Source: an uncultured Pirellulaceae bacterium
GTDB lineage: Bacteria > Planctomycetota > Planctomycetia > Pirellulales > Pirellulaceae
Reading direction: 5' to 3'
NCBI GenBank assembly: GCA_938036435.1
Contig: CALHPU010000131.1
Location: forward strand, 1-36,521
DNA: 36,521 nucleotides
The notes under the pieces were generated by a model, which ran no database searches, was not told the origin of the DNA, and worked only from the letters and a program-made list of their open reading frames with translations. Below are positions 24,700-32,830 of the stretch, in pieces. The stretch's first letter is position 1, and every line of letters starts with the position of its first letter. Position numbers and translations under genes: made by a program.

Positions 24700-25974
24700 C
24701 TAAAGCAATCTTGCGAGTCGATCAACAAACTGCCAAACGTCTTCGAACGTATTGTACAACGGCACAGGCGCCGCTCGAATCACATTCGGCTCTCGCCAAT
24801 CAGTTCGCACACCACTTTCCTCGAGCGCGTGATAAACGGCTTTCCCATCACCGCCTGCAATCTCCAGCGACAACTGACAACCGCGTTCACTTTCTTCTAA
24901 CGGAGTGATGATGTTTACCTTTTCTCCCAATCGATCCTTAAGCAACTCGGCAAACAATCCGGTCAGCTTCAATGACTTCTTTCTCAGAGGCCCCATTGCT
25001 CCGGCCGTCCGGAACACTTCCATCGAGGCGCGTACCGCAGCCATCGCTAGAATCGGCGGATTACTTAGCTGCCAACCCTCTGCCGTTGGGATCGGACGAA
25101 ATTGATCCTTCATTTCAAAGCGTGTCGCCTTATCCTGCCCCCACCAGCCAGCCAACCGCGCCAATTCAGAATTCTGAGCATGACGTTCGTGAATGAAACA
25201 GCCCGCCACTGAACCGGGACCCGCGTTGAGATATTTATAAGTGCACCAGACGGCAAAATCGACGTCCCAATCATGAAGGGCAAGCTCAACATTGCCGACG
25301 GCATGAGCCAAGTCTAGCCCAACCACAATACCATGCTCACGCGCCGCTGCTGTAATTTCTTTCATCGCCAAAACCTGCCCCGTGTAATACTGAACACCCG
25401 GCAGAACCACCATCGCCAGCGAGTCGGCGTGCTTGCGAATCGTGTCGCAAACGTGTGCGGCAGAAAACAGTTCGCCGGCGTCTGGCTCCAACATAATTCG
25501 ATGTTCTTCCGGATCCAGTCCCGACATTTGCAAACGCGATGACACCGCATAGCTGTCCGATGGAAATGCGTGACGCTCAATCATGATCTTGGTCCGTTGC
25601 TTCTCGGGCCTGAAGAAACTGGCCATCATTAGATGCAGGTTAACGGTAAGACCGTTCATCACAACCACCTCATGAGCGCGAGCACCTACCAGTTTCGCCA
25701 TATCCTCGGCAACAAATTCATGATAGGGCATCCAAGGAAAATCGCCTTCGAAATGCCCGCGCACACCTAGCTTCCGCCACTGCTCTAATTCTTGCTGCAC
25801 ATAGTCATCGGTAATCTTTGGCATCAGCCCAAGTGAGTTTCCAACAAAATAGATCTCCGGGTTCTGAGAATCGCCCGGCATGCAGAACTGATCGCGCATC
25901 AACGAAAGCGGATCAGCTGCGTCCAGCTTTTTAGCGGCTTCAAGTGTCAACGCGCGATCCATAGGCACAGTCAT
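24700..25974 (-). CDS. kynU: Kynureninase
   Basis: PLP-dependent hydrolase that splits kynurenine or 3-hydroxykynurenine into anthranilate or 3-hydroxyanthranilate plus alanine. It has 424 residues, the standard length. Motifs: EIYFVGNSLGLMPK (~41), WRKLGVRGHFEGDFPWMPYH (~67-86), VVVMNGLTVNLHLMMASFF (~104), VGLDLAHAVGNVELALHDW (~212) and the cofactor lysine Lys247 in WCTYKYLNAGPGSVAGCF. GWQLSNPPILAMAA further on is also family specific. Its ATG lies only three bases after the xseA stop, so it is almost certainly translated from the xseA transcript. With kmo downstream, 3-hydroxykynurenine is a likely natural substrate. Confidence 0.96.
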   Translation of the reverse strand: MTVPMDRALTLEAAKKLDAADPLSLMRDQFCMPGDSQNPEIYFVGNSLGLMPKITDDYVQQELEQWRKLGVRGHFEGDFPWMPYHEFVAEDMAKLVGARAHEVVVMNGLTVNLHLMMASFFRPEKQRTKIMIERHAFPSDSYAVSSRLQMSGLDPEEHRIMLEPDAGELFSAAHVCDTIRKHADSLAMVVLPGVQYYTGQVLAMKEITAAAREHGIVVGLDLAHAVGNVELALHDWDVDFAVWCTYKYLNAGPGSVAGCFIHERHAQNSELARLAGWWGQDKATRFEMKDQFRPIPTAEGWQLSNPPILAMAAVRASMEVFRTAGAMGPLRKKSLKLTGLFAELLKDRLGEKVNIITPLEESERGCQLSLEIAGGDGKAVYHALEESGVRTDWREPNVIRAAPVPLYNTFEDVWQFVDRLARLL

Positions 25975-25977
25975 TGG

Positions 25978-27180
25978 CTATTCCGTTTCCACGCGTGAGA
26001 CAATCGTCCCGTCGGCCACTTTAGTTTGGATAACATCGCCGTTTTCTACCTGACTAACCGACCGCACGACCGCACCACTGGACTCAGTCGTCAGGCTGTA
26101 ACCTCTTTTGAGAATCCCCAACGGACTAACCAGTTCTAGCTTCTCGGCCAGCTGAGCAACCTCCCGACGATATGAGTCGACCAAACGCTGCATCTGCACG
26201 TGCAGACGTTGCTCGGCGTCGTCGACTTGCATTGCACGCCTTTCGATCGGCTCTAGCGGATGCGTTAAACGGCGATGATCAGAAAACCGATCCAACAGTA
26301 GCTGCGCGGTTTCAATTTTTGCGGCAACTGCTCCCCGCATCCGACTTTTGACATTGGCAAGCTGCTTGCCGAATACGGCTCGATCCGGCACCAGTCGTTC
26401 GGCGGCTTCGCTGGGAGTCAACGCCCTCACGTCGGCGACTAAATCGCACAGGGTCACATCAATCTCGTGGCCCACACCAGAGATGACTGGGATTTTACTG
26501 GCGAAGATGGCACGACAGACAGCTTCGTCATTGAAACTCCATAGATCTTCTATACTGCCGCCACCGCGCGTGACAACAATCACATCGATTTCACTTTGTT
26601 TGGCCTGCAATAAATTTACCGCCGCGGCGACCTCTGCGGCAGAACCCTCGCCTTGTACTCGAACAGGCACCACAAGCACGTTGGTCAGCGGCCACCGCCG
26701 GGTCAACACTTGTTGAAAGTCGCGAATCGCGGCACCGGTGGGGCTAGTAATTACCGCAATGTTTTTCGGATAACGCGGCAACATTTTTTTAGCCGCCGGA
26801 TCGAACAGTCCCTCGCGCGAGAGCTTTTCTTTCAGTTGCTGAAATGCCAACTGCAACGCCCCAACGCCTACGGGCTGGAGCTTCTTGACGATCAATTGAT
26901 AGTTGCCGCGCTGAGCATACAGATCGATGTAACCGCCGCAAATGACTTTCTGCCCTTCGGTCAATTCAAACGGTAGTCGATTTGCTTCGGTGCGCCAAAG
27001 AATCGAATTCAGCTGAGCCGATTTATCCTTGAGTGTGAAATACACGTGGCCCGATGCAGGCCGAGACAACCCGGAAACTTCGCCCTCCACCCAAACCGAG
27101 GAAAACATTTTGTTCAGCGAGTAGCGAATCGCTTCGGTGAGTACCGAAACGGAAACGGGTTTTTCCGGTGAAGATGACAT
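25978..27180 (-). CDS. xseA: Exodeoxyribonuclease VII large subunit
   Basis: Large subunit of ExoVII, which degrades single-stranded DNA to acid-insoluble oligonucleotides. It has 400 residues. An N-terminal OB-fold (SVSVLTEAIRYSLNKMFSSVWVEGEVSG; core VWVEGEVSG ~31-39, then GHVYFTLKDKSAQLNSILWR) binds ssDNA. The catalytic core contains IAVITSPTGAAIRDFQQVL (~131), VVTRGGGSIEDLWSFNDEAV (~182-201) and ISGVGHEIDVTLCDLVADVR (~212-231). A coiled-coil region and LGILKRGYSLTT near the end complete the family layout. The small subunit gene (xseB) is not seen in the window. kynU follows after three bases, which is an unexpected pairing. Upstream by 44 bases is the ASCH-like gene on the same strand. Confidence 0.96.
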   Translation of the reverse strand: MSSSPEKPVSVSVLTEAIRYSLNKMFSSVWVEGEVSGLSRPASGHVYFTLKDKSAQLNSILWRTEANRLPFELTEGQKVICGGYIDLYAQRGNYQLIVKKLQPVGVGALQLAFQQLKEKLSREGLFDPAAKKMLPRYPKNIAVITSPTGAAIRDFQQVLTRRWPLTNVLVVPVRVQGEGSAAEVAAAVNLLQAKQSEIDVIVVTRGGGSIEDLWSFNDEAVCRAIFASKIPVISGVGHEIDVTLCDLVADVRALTPSEAAERLVPDRAVFGKQLANVKSRMRGAVAAKIETAQLLLDRFSDHRRLTHPLEPIERRAMQVDDAEQRLHVQMQRLVDSYRREVAQLAEKLELVSPLGILKRGYSLTTESSGAVVRSVSQVENGDVIQTKVADGTIVSRVETE

Positions 27181-27224
27181 ACAATCAGTTTAACAAGATC
27201 TGACAATGTCGGCACCCGGCCTTG

Positions 27225-27551
27225 TTACAACTTAGAGAACTCATGCACCCACACCGGAAAGGCAGTGTCCCACTCCATCCCCGGATGCATTCGTAGAATC
27301 AGAGTTTTGTACTCTTCCAAATTTGGATAGCCTTCCCTGAGAGCATCCTCCTCGGTCATGGCTCCCAAGTCCTCCTGCCGAAGATCCGACACCACGAATG
27401 ACACGCCCTCAACCTCAAACGTCTCGCCGGGGTACGCGTAGACGCCAGCGCGGCGTTGCTGCGTCTTTGTGCCATCAACCGCGGCCGCGACCAATTTCGG
27501 ATGCGTCAGCAAGCGATCGATCGAACATGTCTTCTCTGGAAACTCTGGCAT
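27225..27551 (-). CDS. Small ASCH/PUA-like domain protein
   Basis: A 108-residue protein. I start at ATG 27551; a GTG one codon earlier is possible. The pattern LVAAAVDGTKTQQRRAGVYA at the N-terminal side, then YPGETFEVEGVSFVVSDL and the ending WVHEFSKL, resembles compact ASCH/PUA-type folds, which are usually RNA- or nucleotide-binding. The Lys-Thr-x-x-Arg-Arg part (GTKTQQRR) is characteristic of ASCH motifs. It lies between a glycosyltransferase gene (38 bases upstream) and xseA (44 bases downstream) on one strand. The role is unknown and the assignment is by pattern only. Confidence 0.7.
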   Translation of the reverse strand: MPEFPEKTCSIDRLLTHPKLVAAAVDGTKTQQRRAGVYAYPGETFEVEGVSFVVSDLRQEDLGAMTEEDALREGYPNLEEYKTLILRMHPGMEWDTAFPVWVHEFSKL

Positions 27552-27589
27552 CACAATTCTCTGACCGAAACCGATGAACTTCGCCAGCT

Positions 27590-28537
27590 CTATTCGCCAG
27601 CTCTTTTCAAAAGATTGTACAGTCTTCTCAATCGGCGCGGGCGCAGAATGGGTTCTGGAGGCTGGACATTAACGTGGGGCAAGAAAACAGAATCCCATGT
27701 ATATCGATCGGCAGCCAGATTCACCTCAACCCGGTCAGGGTGAACGATCTCTTCTAGCTCATGCGCCGGCAGTCCGGCCAAGACAGATTCTGGATCGGTC
27801 GTATGCGTCGCGTCTTCGCCAAATCCAATATTAGAAACTAGATTGCGTTCCGGTAGAACGCTCAAACCATTGTTAGCCCAGAGAGCGTACATCCACGGAA
27901 AATCCCAAGTGTCGATTTGACCGGCATGCTGAGCGTCAAGCGTGCGCGACCAATGGTTGTATTCAATGGGATCGGTTATCAGATTTTTCAACTGTTGGCA
28001 TTGCCGCAGCTCCGGCCACGAACTGACATCAACATCAAATGCCTCCCACGCACTCTTCCAAGTCGCCCATCCCCAAATATGGGTCCAGCGCGAGAAATAA
28101 TAACTGTTGGAGGAGGTCGGTTGCGGCTGAAAATTGTTGCCGCTGATCATCATCACTCGCTGGTCATCACGATAGCGATCCAACAAGTTTTGGCAGTAAC
28201 CATAAAAAGAACGACTTGGCAAACAGTCGTCTTCAAGAACAATCAGCTCTTCGGTGTGACCGAATGCCCAATCAATCGCTGAGGAGATGGCATGCTTACA
28301 GCCGAGATTTTTTTTAGGGAAGCGCGTACGAACCTCACAGGGCCAGTCCACTCGCTCCAAAATTGAACGAACGGCTGATACATTGGCCGCGTCGTTTTGG
28401 TGACCCAAGCGTGGTCCGTCACTACTGATAAAAAGCGTCTTGGGTTGTTGATCACGAATCGATGCAAAAACTTGCTTCGTCAGATTAGGACGATTGAAGT
28501 TGCAAAACAAAATCGGCGTGTCGAGAGGGTTGGGCAT
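27590..28537 (-). CDS. Glycosyltransferase-like protein (nucleotide-diphospho-sugar transferase fold)
   Basis: A 315-residue GT-A-type protein. It opens with PILFCNFNRPNLTKQVFASI, typical of family-2-like transferases, and has a metal-binding acidic motif in LIVLEDDCLPSRSFYGYC (~97-114). RWTHIWGWATWKSAWEAFD and TWDFPWMYALWANNGLSVLP are rich in Trp and recur in a bacterial family annotated as HlpA-like or nucleotide-diphospho-sugar transferases. The C-terminus (RPRRLRRLYNLLKR) is basic and could contact the membrane. It is divergent from the methyltransferase genes of the surface-glycan region and is probably part of the same functional group. Donor and acceptor cannot be inferred. Confidence 0.78.
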   Translation of the reverse strand: MPNPLDTPILFCNFNRPNLTKQVFASIRDQQPKTLFISSDGPRLGHQNDAANVSAVRSILERVDWPCEVRTRFPKKNLGCKHAISSAIDWAFGHTEELIVLEDDCLPSRSFYGYCQNLLDRYRDDQRVMMISGNNFQPQPTSSNSYYFSRWTHIWGWATWKSAWEAFDVDVSSWPELRQCQQLKNLITDPIEYNHWSRTLDAQHAGQIDTWDFPWMYALWANNGLSVLPERNLVSNIGFGEDATHTTDPESVLAGLPAHELEEIVHPDRVEVNLAADRYTWDSVFLPHVNVQPPEPILRPRRLRRLYNLLKRAGE

Positions 28538-28843
28538 TAAGGGGTGATAGCCTATCTAGGAAGACTGTGCAAGATTGAAGTGCAAACTCTGAAGCAGAGC
28601 TCCTGAGGTATCTTAGCGCGAGGTGAGTCAAGGCGACGTTCTTCGTCGCCGAACCACCAAATAAAATAGTGGGTCTGTCTTTCGCTGGCGCCGAGAACCG
28701 GCGACCCAATCCACTTGACCTAACAAGCTGCTAGCGATTTGGTTGTATATCGGCTCACGTTAATGCCACCGGTTGCCGTTTACCAACTTTAGCCAATCTG
28801 GTACCTAAACCAAAGATTTCCGAAAAAAATCATTGGCGGCACA
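28538..28843. other. Divergent intergenic region with two stem-loops (306 bp)
   Basis: No gene is seen. GGCGACG (28632-28638) pairs perfectly with CGTCGCC (28644-28650) over a five-base loop. Some 20 bases on, TGGGT (28670-28674) and ACCCA (28704-28708) enclose an inner CGCCG-AGAAC-CGGCG stem. Neither has a T run. The promoters of the minus-strand glycosyltransferase and plus-strand methyltransferase must lie here, but I cannot point to convincing boxes. Confidence 0.6.
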
Positions 28844-29620
28844 ATGAAGCTTCTAACGAGACCATTCAAAAAACTTCGATCTATTTCGGCAACGAGTAAG
28901 CCTGCGCCAGTAGTGGCGCTTGCAGATCGGCTGCCAGATTCAACCGAATCACAGCGCGGAATCATCGCCGCTGTTAGTGATTCTACCATGACCTCACCGG
29001 AGCGCATTTTGGCGTTCTGTGATGCTGTCGAATACGTTTCAAAACACAACATTCCCGGCGACGTTGTTGAGTGTGGCGTCTGGAAAGGCGGCAGCATGGC
29101 CGCGGCGGCGTTGACGTTGATGAATGTACGTCAAACCAGCCGCAAGCTTTGGTTGTACGACACTTACGACGGCATGTCGGTTCCTTCAGCAAACGATGTT
29201 GATCTACGAGGCCAACGCGCTGATAAACTGCTTGCCAATGATCAGGCCGGCAATGCGGAAGCTCGTGACAGTATCTGGTGCCGCTGCTCACTGGAGACTG
29301 TTAAACAAACGATGGCAAAAACGGGATACCCTAAATCAAACATTCACTACATCGAGGGTAAGGTTGAAGACACGCTGCCGGTGGTGGCGCCGGATCAGAT
29401 CTCGATCCTTCGACTGGACACAGATTGGTACGAGTCAACGCTTTGCGAGTTAGAAATCTTGTTTCCAAAACTTTCCGTTGGTGGAGTCCTCATTATCGAT
29501 GACTATGGCCACTGGCAAGGCTGCCGCAAAGCGGTTGATGAATACTTCTCAAAGCACAACATCAAAATGTTCCTGCAACGAATCGACTATACGGGTCGAG
29601 TCGGCATCAAAATCGAATAG
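28844..29620 (+). CDS. TylF/MycF-like O-methyltransferase
   Basis: A 258-residue SAM-dependent methyltransferase of the macrocin O-methyltransferase (TylF) type, a family that methylates sugar hydroxyls. SPERILAFCDAVEYVSKHNI (~47-66) leads into the SAM-binding VVECGVWKGGSMAAAAL (~71). Then come LYDTYDGMSVPS (~105), ILRLDTDWYESTLCELEILF (~183), with metal-coordinating Asp residues, and GGVLIIDDYGHWQGCRKAVD (~209-228). The complete motif set suggests an active Mg-dependent enzyme. It lies 52 bases upstream of a second methyltransferase gene in the surface-glycan region, so O-methylation of a surface sugar is the best inference. Confidence 0.87.
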   Translation: MKLLTRPFKKLRSISATSKPAPVVALADRLPDSTESQRGIIAAVSDSTMTSPERILAFCDAVEYVSKHNIPGDVVECGVWKGGSMAAAALTLMNVRQTSRKLWLYDTYDGMSVPSANDVDLRGQRADKLLANDQAGNAEARDSIWCRCSLETVKQTMAKTGYPKSNIHYIEGKVEDTLPVVAPDQISILRLDTDWYESTLCELEILFPKLSVGGVLIIDDYGHWQGCRKAVDEYFSKHNIKMFLQRIDYTGRVGIKIE

Positions 29621-29672
29621 CAACTTGGTGATCGACAGAATCTTCTAAAAGACCTTAAAACAAACCAAACCC

Positions 29673-30560
29673 TTGACAGACTCAACTAACAACCAGAAAG
29701 ATGCACCGCGTTTGCTGAACGTTGGTTGTGGTGAGCGTTTTCACCGCGCATGGACGAACATCGATCTTGAGTCTATCGATCCGTCGGTTCAGCAATGCGA
29801 CATCACCAAAGGATTACCATTTGCAGACCAGCAATACGACGCCGTTTATCACTCACACGTTTTGGAACATCTAGATCCGACCGACGGGGATCGGCTGTTG
29901 GAAGACTGCTATCGTGTTCTTAAGCCCGGTGGCGTCCTGCGGATCGTCATTCCAAACCTAGAGCAGATCGCAACGCTTTACTTGGAAAACCATCGCCAAG
30001 CATGGGGTGGCGACGAAACGGCAGCGACCAACTACGATTGGATCAAGCTGGAGTTACTGGACCAGCTGGTCAGAAACCACTCCGGCGGGAGAATGGGCCA
30101 ATACATGGCTGGCGACCAATGCAGCAATTCGGAGTTCGTGCAATCGCGGGTAGGAGACGAATTCGCTCGCTGTCAACCCAATCACCAAAGACAAATAGTC
30201 AAAGAGAAACCGAAGGCGACAGAAAGACTCAAAGATTCTATCACTCATGCCAAATCGAATTTTACTCGATGGGTTATTCGGCGTTTGATGGGCAAGGAAG
30301 CATTGCGGGCTTTCGAGGAAGGTTTGTTCCGTAGCCAAGGGGAGATTCATCGCTGGATGTATGACCGCCACTCTCTTAGAACACTTTGCGATGCTTGCGG
30401 ATTCGTGGATTTCAAGGTTCAAACTGCCACCGGCAGCTACATTGACGGCTACGAGTCCTTCCAACTAGATGCTCGCAACGGTAAAGTTCGCAAGCCCGAT
30501 TCTCTGTTCGTTGAATGTCGACGCCCCGGCAATGCAATCCAGCAACGCAACGCGGCTTGA
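29673..30560 (+). CDS. Class I SAM-dependent methyltransferase
   Basis: A 295-residue protein. The start is TTG at 29673, chosen because no ATG or GTG lies before the SAM motif; there is no Shine-Dalgarno sequence. Motif I is RLLNVGCGERFHRAWTNID (~14-32), then QCDITKGLPFADQQYDAVYH (~41-60), HVLEHLDPTDGDRLLEDCYR, and VLKPGGVLRIVIPNL (~85-99), a typical Methyltransf_11/23-type fold. A variable middle (~110-190) and a C-terminal segment with WMYDRHSLRTLCDACGF follow, as in methyltransferases found in polysaccharide clusters. The substrate is unknown. It is 21 bases upstream of the capsule-type glycosyltransferase gene and probably in its operon. Confidence 0.85.
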   Translation: MTDSTNNQKDAPRLLNVGCGERFHRAWTNIDLESIDPSVQQCDITKGLPFADQQYDAVYHSHVLEHLDPTDGDRLLEDCYRVLKPGGVLRIVIPNLEQIATLYLENHRQAWGGDETAATNYDWIKLELLDQLVRNHSGGRMGQYMAGDQCSNSEFVQSRVGDEFARCQPNHQRQIVKEKPKATERLKDSITHAKSNFTRWVIRRLMGKEALRAFEEGLFRSQGEIHRWMYDRHSLRTLCDACGFVDFKVQTATGSYIDGYESFQLDARNGKVRKPDSLFVECRRPGNAIQQRNAA

Positions 30561-30581
30561 AGTAGGGCGTAAAAAACTCTC

Positions 30582-32015
30582 ATGAGAATCGCGTTCCTAT
30601 CTCCATACGCCACTGTCGCCCCGCACTTTGAGACCGAACTGGAATTGGCGCAACAGCATTTAGACGCCGGCGACGAGGTCATCACATTTTTCTGTTCGGG
30701 CCAACTGGCCAACTGTGATTTCAATATCCAACGATCGCAAACACGCTGCCACGAGTGTCTTGGTCGCCGCAAAATGGGCTGGGAACTGGTCACACCTCAC
30801 CCCTCACCGCGGCAAATGCAACAACTGGTCCAGCTGACTCCAACGGTGGACGAACTTGAACTGGATTTCGAAGACGTCGCCTCCTTAATCGCCTACCGAA
30901 TCGACGATTTCGAAATCGGCTACGCCAGCCTCTCGTCGCTGGTCTCAATCGTGCGTGATCCTGAACCAGACCTGATCGAGAACCGAACGCTGCTCAACCG
31001 ATTTCTGACCTCGGCGTGGCAAAGTTATCACAACACGTTGCAGTTCCTCGAGGCCAATCAAGTCGACAGAGTCTATACGTTCAACGGGCGATTCGCGGCG
31101 ATGCGAGGGGTCCTAAGGGCATGTCAGCGCATGGGCGTCAATTGCTTTTTACACGAACGAGGATGCAATAAAGCTCACTATGAAGTTTTCCAAAATCACC
31201 TGCCGCACGATATCGAGGCAATCCATCACGCGATCGAGCGTCTGTGGAACGCAGCAGATCCTCGGACGCGTGAAGCCATCGGACAGCAGTGGTTTGTTGA
31301 CCGAGTCAACCGAGTTGAAACGGCTTGGAAATCGTTCACCACCGCTCAAGAACATGGTAGGCTACCGGCAAATTTTGATCCGGCAATCAAGAACATCGCC
31401 ATCTTCTGTTCGTCCGACGATGAATTTGTGGCGATCGGTGACAAATGGCAGAATGCTATGTATCCCAATCAGGTGACAGCAATTGCGCAGATCGCCAGCT
31501 CCATGCTTGAACATCAACCCAAAACGCGGCTATACCTGCGCGTCCATCCGAACCTGACCGATGTCGACAACCAGCGTAAGCGCGACATGCTGAATTTAAG
31601 ATTCCCCAACCTAACGATCATCGCCCCTGATGCTGCATGCGACACGTATCAGTTGCTCAGGTCGTGCGTCACGACGGTTTCGTTTGGATCAAGCGTCGGA
31701 ATCGAGGCGGTTTATTGGGATCGGCCCTCGGTTTTGCTGGGACCATGCCTCTACCAGAACCTACCCGGTCCGGTGCGATCAACCAGCCATCAGCAGACCG
31801 TTGAACTGCTGTCGTCAAATATGACAGTGTCAGATGATAAATCAGGAGCTTTGCGATACGGGCATTGGTTTCAAACACGCGGTTACCCACACAAGTACTA
31901 CACGGCCGAGACACTGTTTGAGGGAAAATTCAAAGACCAAGTCGTTTATGCCAGACCGCCTAGGCGAAACATGCTGCAAAAGATCAGGGATCGAATCATA
32001 CGAGTGCCCCGATGA
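30582..32015 (+). CDS. Capsule-type glycosyltransferase-like protein
   Basis: A 477-residue protein starting with MRIAFLSPYATVAPHFETEL, a GT-B-like N-terminus. A Cys cluster (FFCSGQLANC at ~33-42, RCHECLGRR at ~52-60) gives four Cys in about 24 residues, which may bind a metal. The middle (~130-240) is helical with VYTFNGRFAAMRGVLRAC. The C-terminal half has YLRVHPNLTDVDNQRK (~309), FPNLTIIAPDA, and VTTVSFGSSVGIEAVYWDRP (~362), which parallels nucleotide-sugar binding in capsule polysaccharide and TagF/KpsC-like transferases. It probably transfers or exports-couples a surface sugar, but donor and acceptor are unknown. It is in line with the methyltransferase genes and is followed by an 815-bp repeat-rich gap before pseC. 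Confidence 0.7.
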   Translation: MRIAFLSPYATVAPHFETELELAQQHLDAGDEVITFFCSGQLANCDFNIQRSQTRCHECLGRRKMGWELVTPHPSPRQMQQLVQLTPTVDELELDFEDVASLIAYRIDDFEIGYASLSSLVSIVRDPEPDLIENRTLLNRFLTSAWQSYHNTLQFLEANQVDRVYTFNGRFAAMRGVLRACQRMGVNCFLHERGCNKAHYEVFQNHLPHDIEAIHHAIERLWNAADPRTREAIGQQWFVDRVNRVETAWKSFTTAQEHGRLPANFDPAIKNIAIFCSSDDEFVAIGDKWQNAMYPNQVTAIAQIASSMLEHQPKTRLYLRVHPNLTDVDNQRKRDMLNLRFPNLTIIAPDAACDTYQLLRSCVTTVSFGSSVGIEAVYWDRPSVLLGPCLYQNLPGPVRSTSHQQTVELLSSNMTVSDDKSGALRYGHWFQTRGYPHKYYTAETLFEGKFKDQVVYARPPRRNMLQKIRDRIIRVPR

Positions 32016-32093
32016 TTTTGTTGATCAGTTTCTTTTTTATTTACCAGCTTTGCTCCTTTGCATTAGCCAATCTCTTCATGGTCCGTCAATGTT

Positions 32094-32179
32094 GAGTTGA
32101 CATGTAGTGCGATTCGCCAGAGACGCTAAACGCTGAAAGATTTTTGGCGAAATCAAAGACGCGCATTAAATCATTTCAC
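32094..32179. repeat. Copy A of an 86-bp hairpin element
   Basis: Begins with GAGTTGACATGTAGTG, continues GATTCGCCAGA, and ends ATCATTTCA. It lines up with copy B 407 bases downstream without length change, but its central arms are eroded: only GATTCGCCA/TGGCGAAATC still pairs well. Confidence 0.8.
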
Positions 32180-32500
32180 CTCAGACGAACCACCGGCGCT
32201 CTATCGCAATTCAATTTTCAGTTAGGCTGTTTTCGCAAAGATAGTCGTAGCGCAGGTATTCACCCTGCCAAATCTAAGTCGTAGGTAGTTTGAAAACCTG
32301 CCCCACGAGCATACAAGCGTGACCTAGCCACGATCATTATCGCAGCCGCTTCCAGATACCTCACGAAAGTCAAAACAACCGAGACTACCGAAACTACCGC
32401 CAGCCGCATGGCCAGCTTGAGCAAAGTAGCTCTCTGTCACGCTAGCATTTCTCGCCGATAGTATTTGTTGAGAGAAAACCACTAGCGGTCTTTCAGAGCT

Positions 32501-32586
32501 GAGTTGACATGTAGTGGGATTCGCCAGAATTCCTAATCCGCCAAGGATTTCTGGCGAAATCCACTACGCTTAACTGATCATTTCAG
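32501..32586. repeat. Copy B of the 86-bp hairpin element (well-preserved stem)
   Basis: Within this copy, 32511-32534 (from GTAGTGGGATTCGCC to TTCCT) pairs almost perfectly with 32544-32567 (AGGATTTCTGGCGAAATCC then ACTAC), about 24 bp with two mismatches and a nine-base loop. The size and palindromic form suit a MITE- or REP-like element. No flanking target-site duplication is obvious. Confidence 0.85.
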
Positions 32587-32616
32587 CTTTGACCAACCAC
32601 TAGTCGGCGCGAATAG

Positions 32617-32655
32617 GCAGCGCGACTAAGCAGCACGACTAAGCAGCACGACTTA
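32617..32655 (+). repeat. Three tandem 13-bp units
   Basis: GCAGCGCGACTAA, GCAGCACGACTAA and GCAGCACGACTTA follow each other exactly. They lie about 175 bases upstream of pseC. No function is assigned. Confidence 0.85.
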
Positions 32656-32817
32656 GGTTTGTATTGAAAACAGAGTTGTGAGCCGCAAGGCGCTCATGGA
32701 TTACGGGACAGAGCCTAGCCCTCCTCGTTGCCTCTGATTCGTATTGTCCCACAATGCCTCAACCGGTAAATTACCGAACGAGACTCTGCTCGGAGTGTGG
32801 AGGCAAAATTTGGAATC

Positions 32818-32823
32818 AAAGGA
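32818..32823 (+). promoter_or_regulatory. Ribosome binding site that sets the pseC start
   Basis: AAAGGA lies seven bases before ATG 32831. This favours that start over an in-frame TTG at 32744, which would add 29 residues before the conserved N-terminal LPYGKQ motif. Confidence 0.7.
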
Positions 32824-32830
32824 AACATGG

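Larger units (their letters stand above)
32016..32830. other. Long repeat-rich gap in the glycan locus (815 bp)
   Basis: No gene is seen. The gap holds two copies of an 86-bp element (32094-32179 and 32501-32586) and a 13-bp triple repeat (32617-32655). It also holds two related GTCGTAG-starting units (32244-32270 and 32278-32303), each able to form a small stem (GCAGG/CCTGC at 32252-32268; GTAGGT/ACCTGC at 32281-32301). A promoter for pseC is expected near the right end, but I cannot identify it. Base composition is similar to the rest of the window. Confidence 0.65.

Noticed and set aside
32016-32830. tRNA or small RNA gene in the long gap
   Set aside because: No cloverleaf, no T-loop GTTCNANNC context and no promoter-terminator pair could be found; the structure present is explained by repeats.
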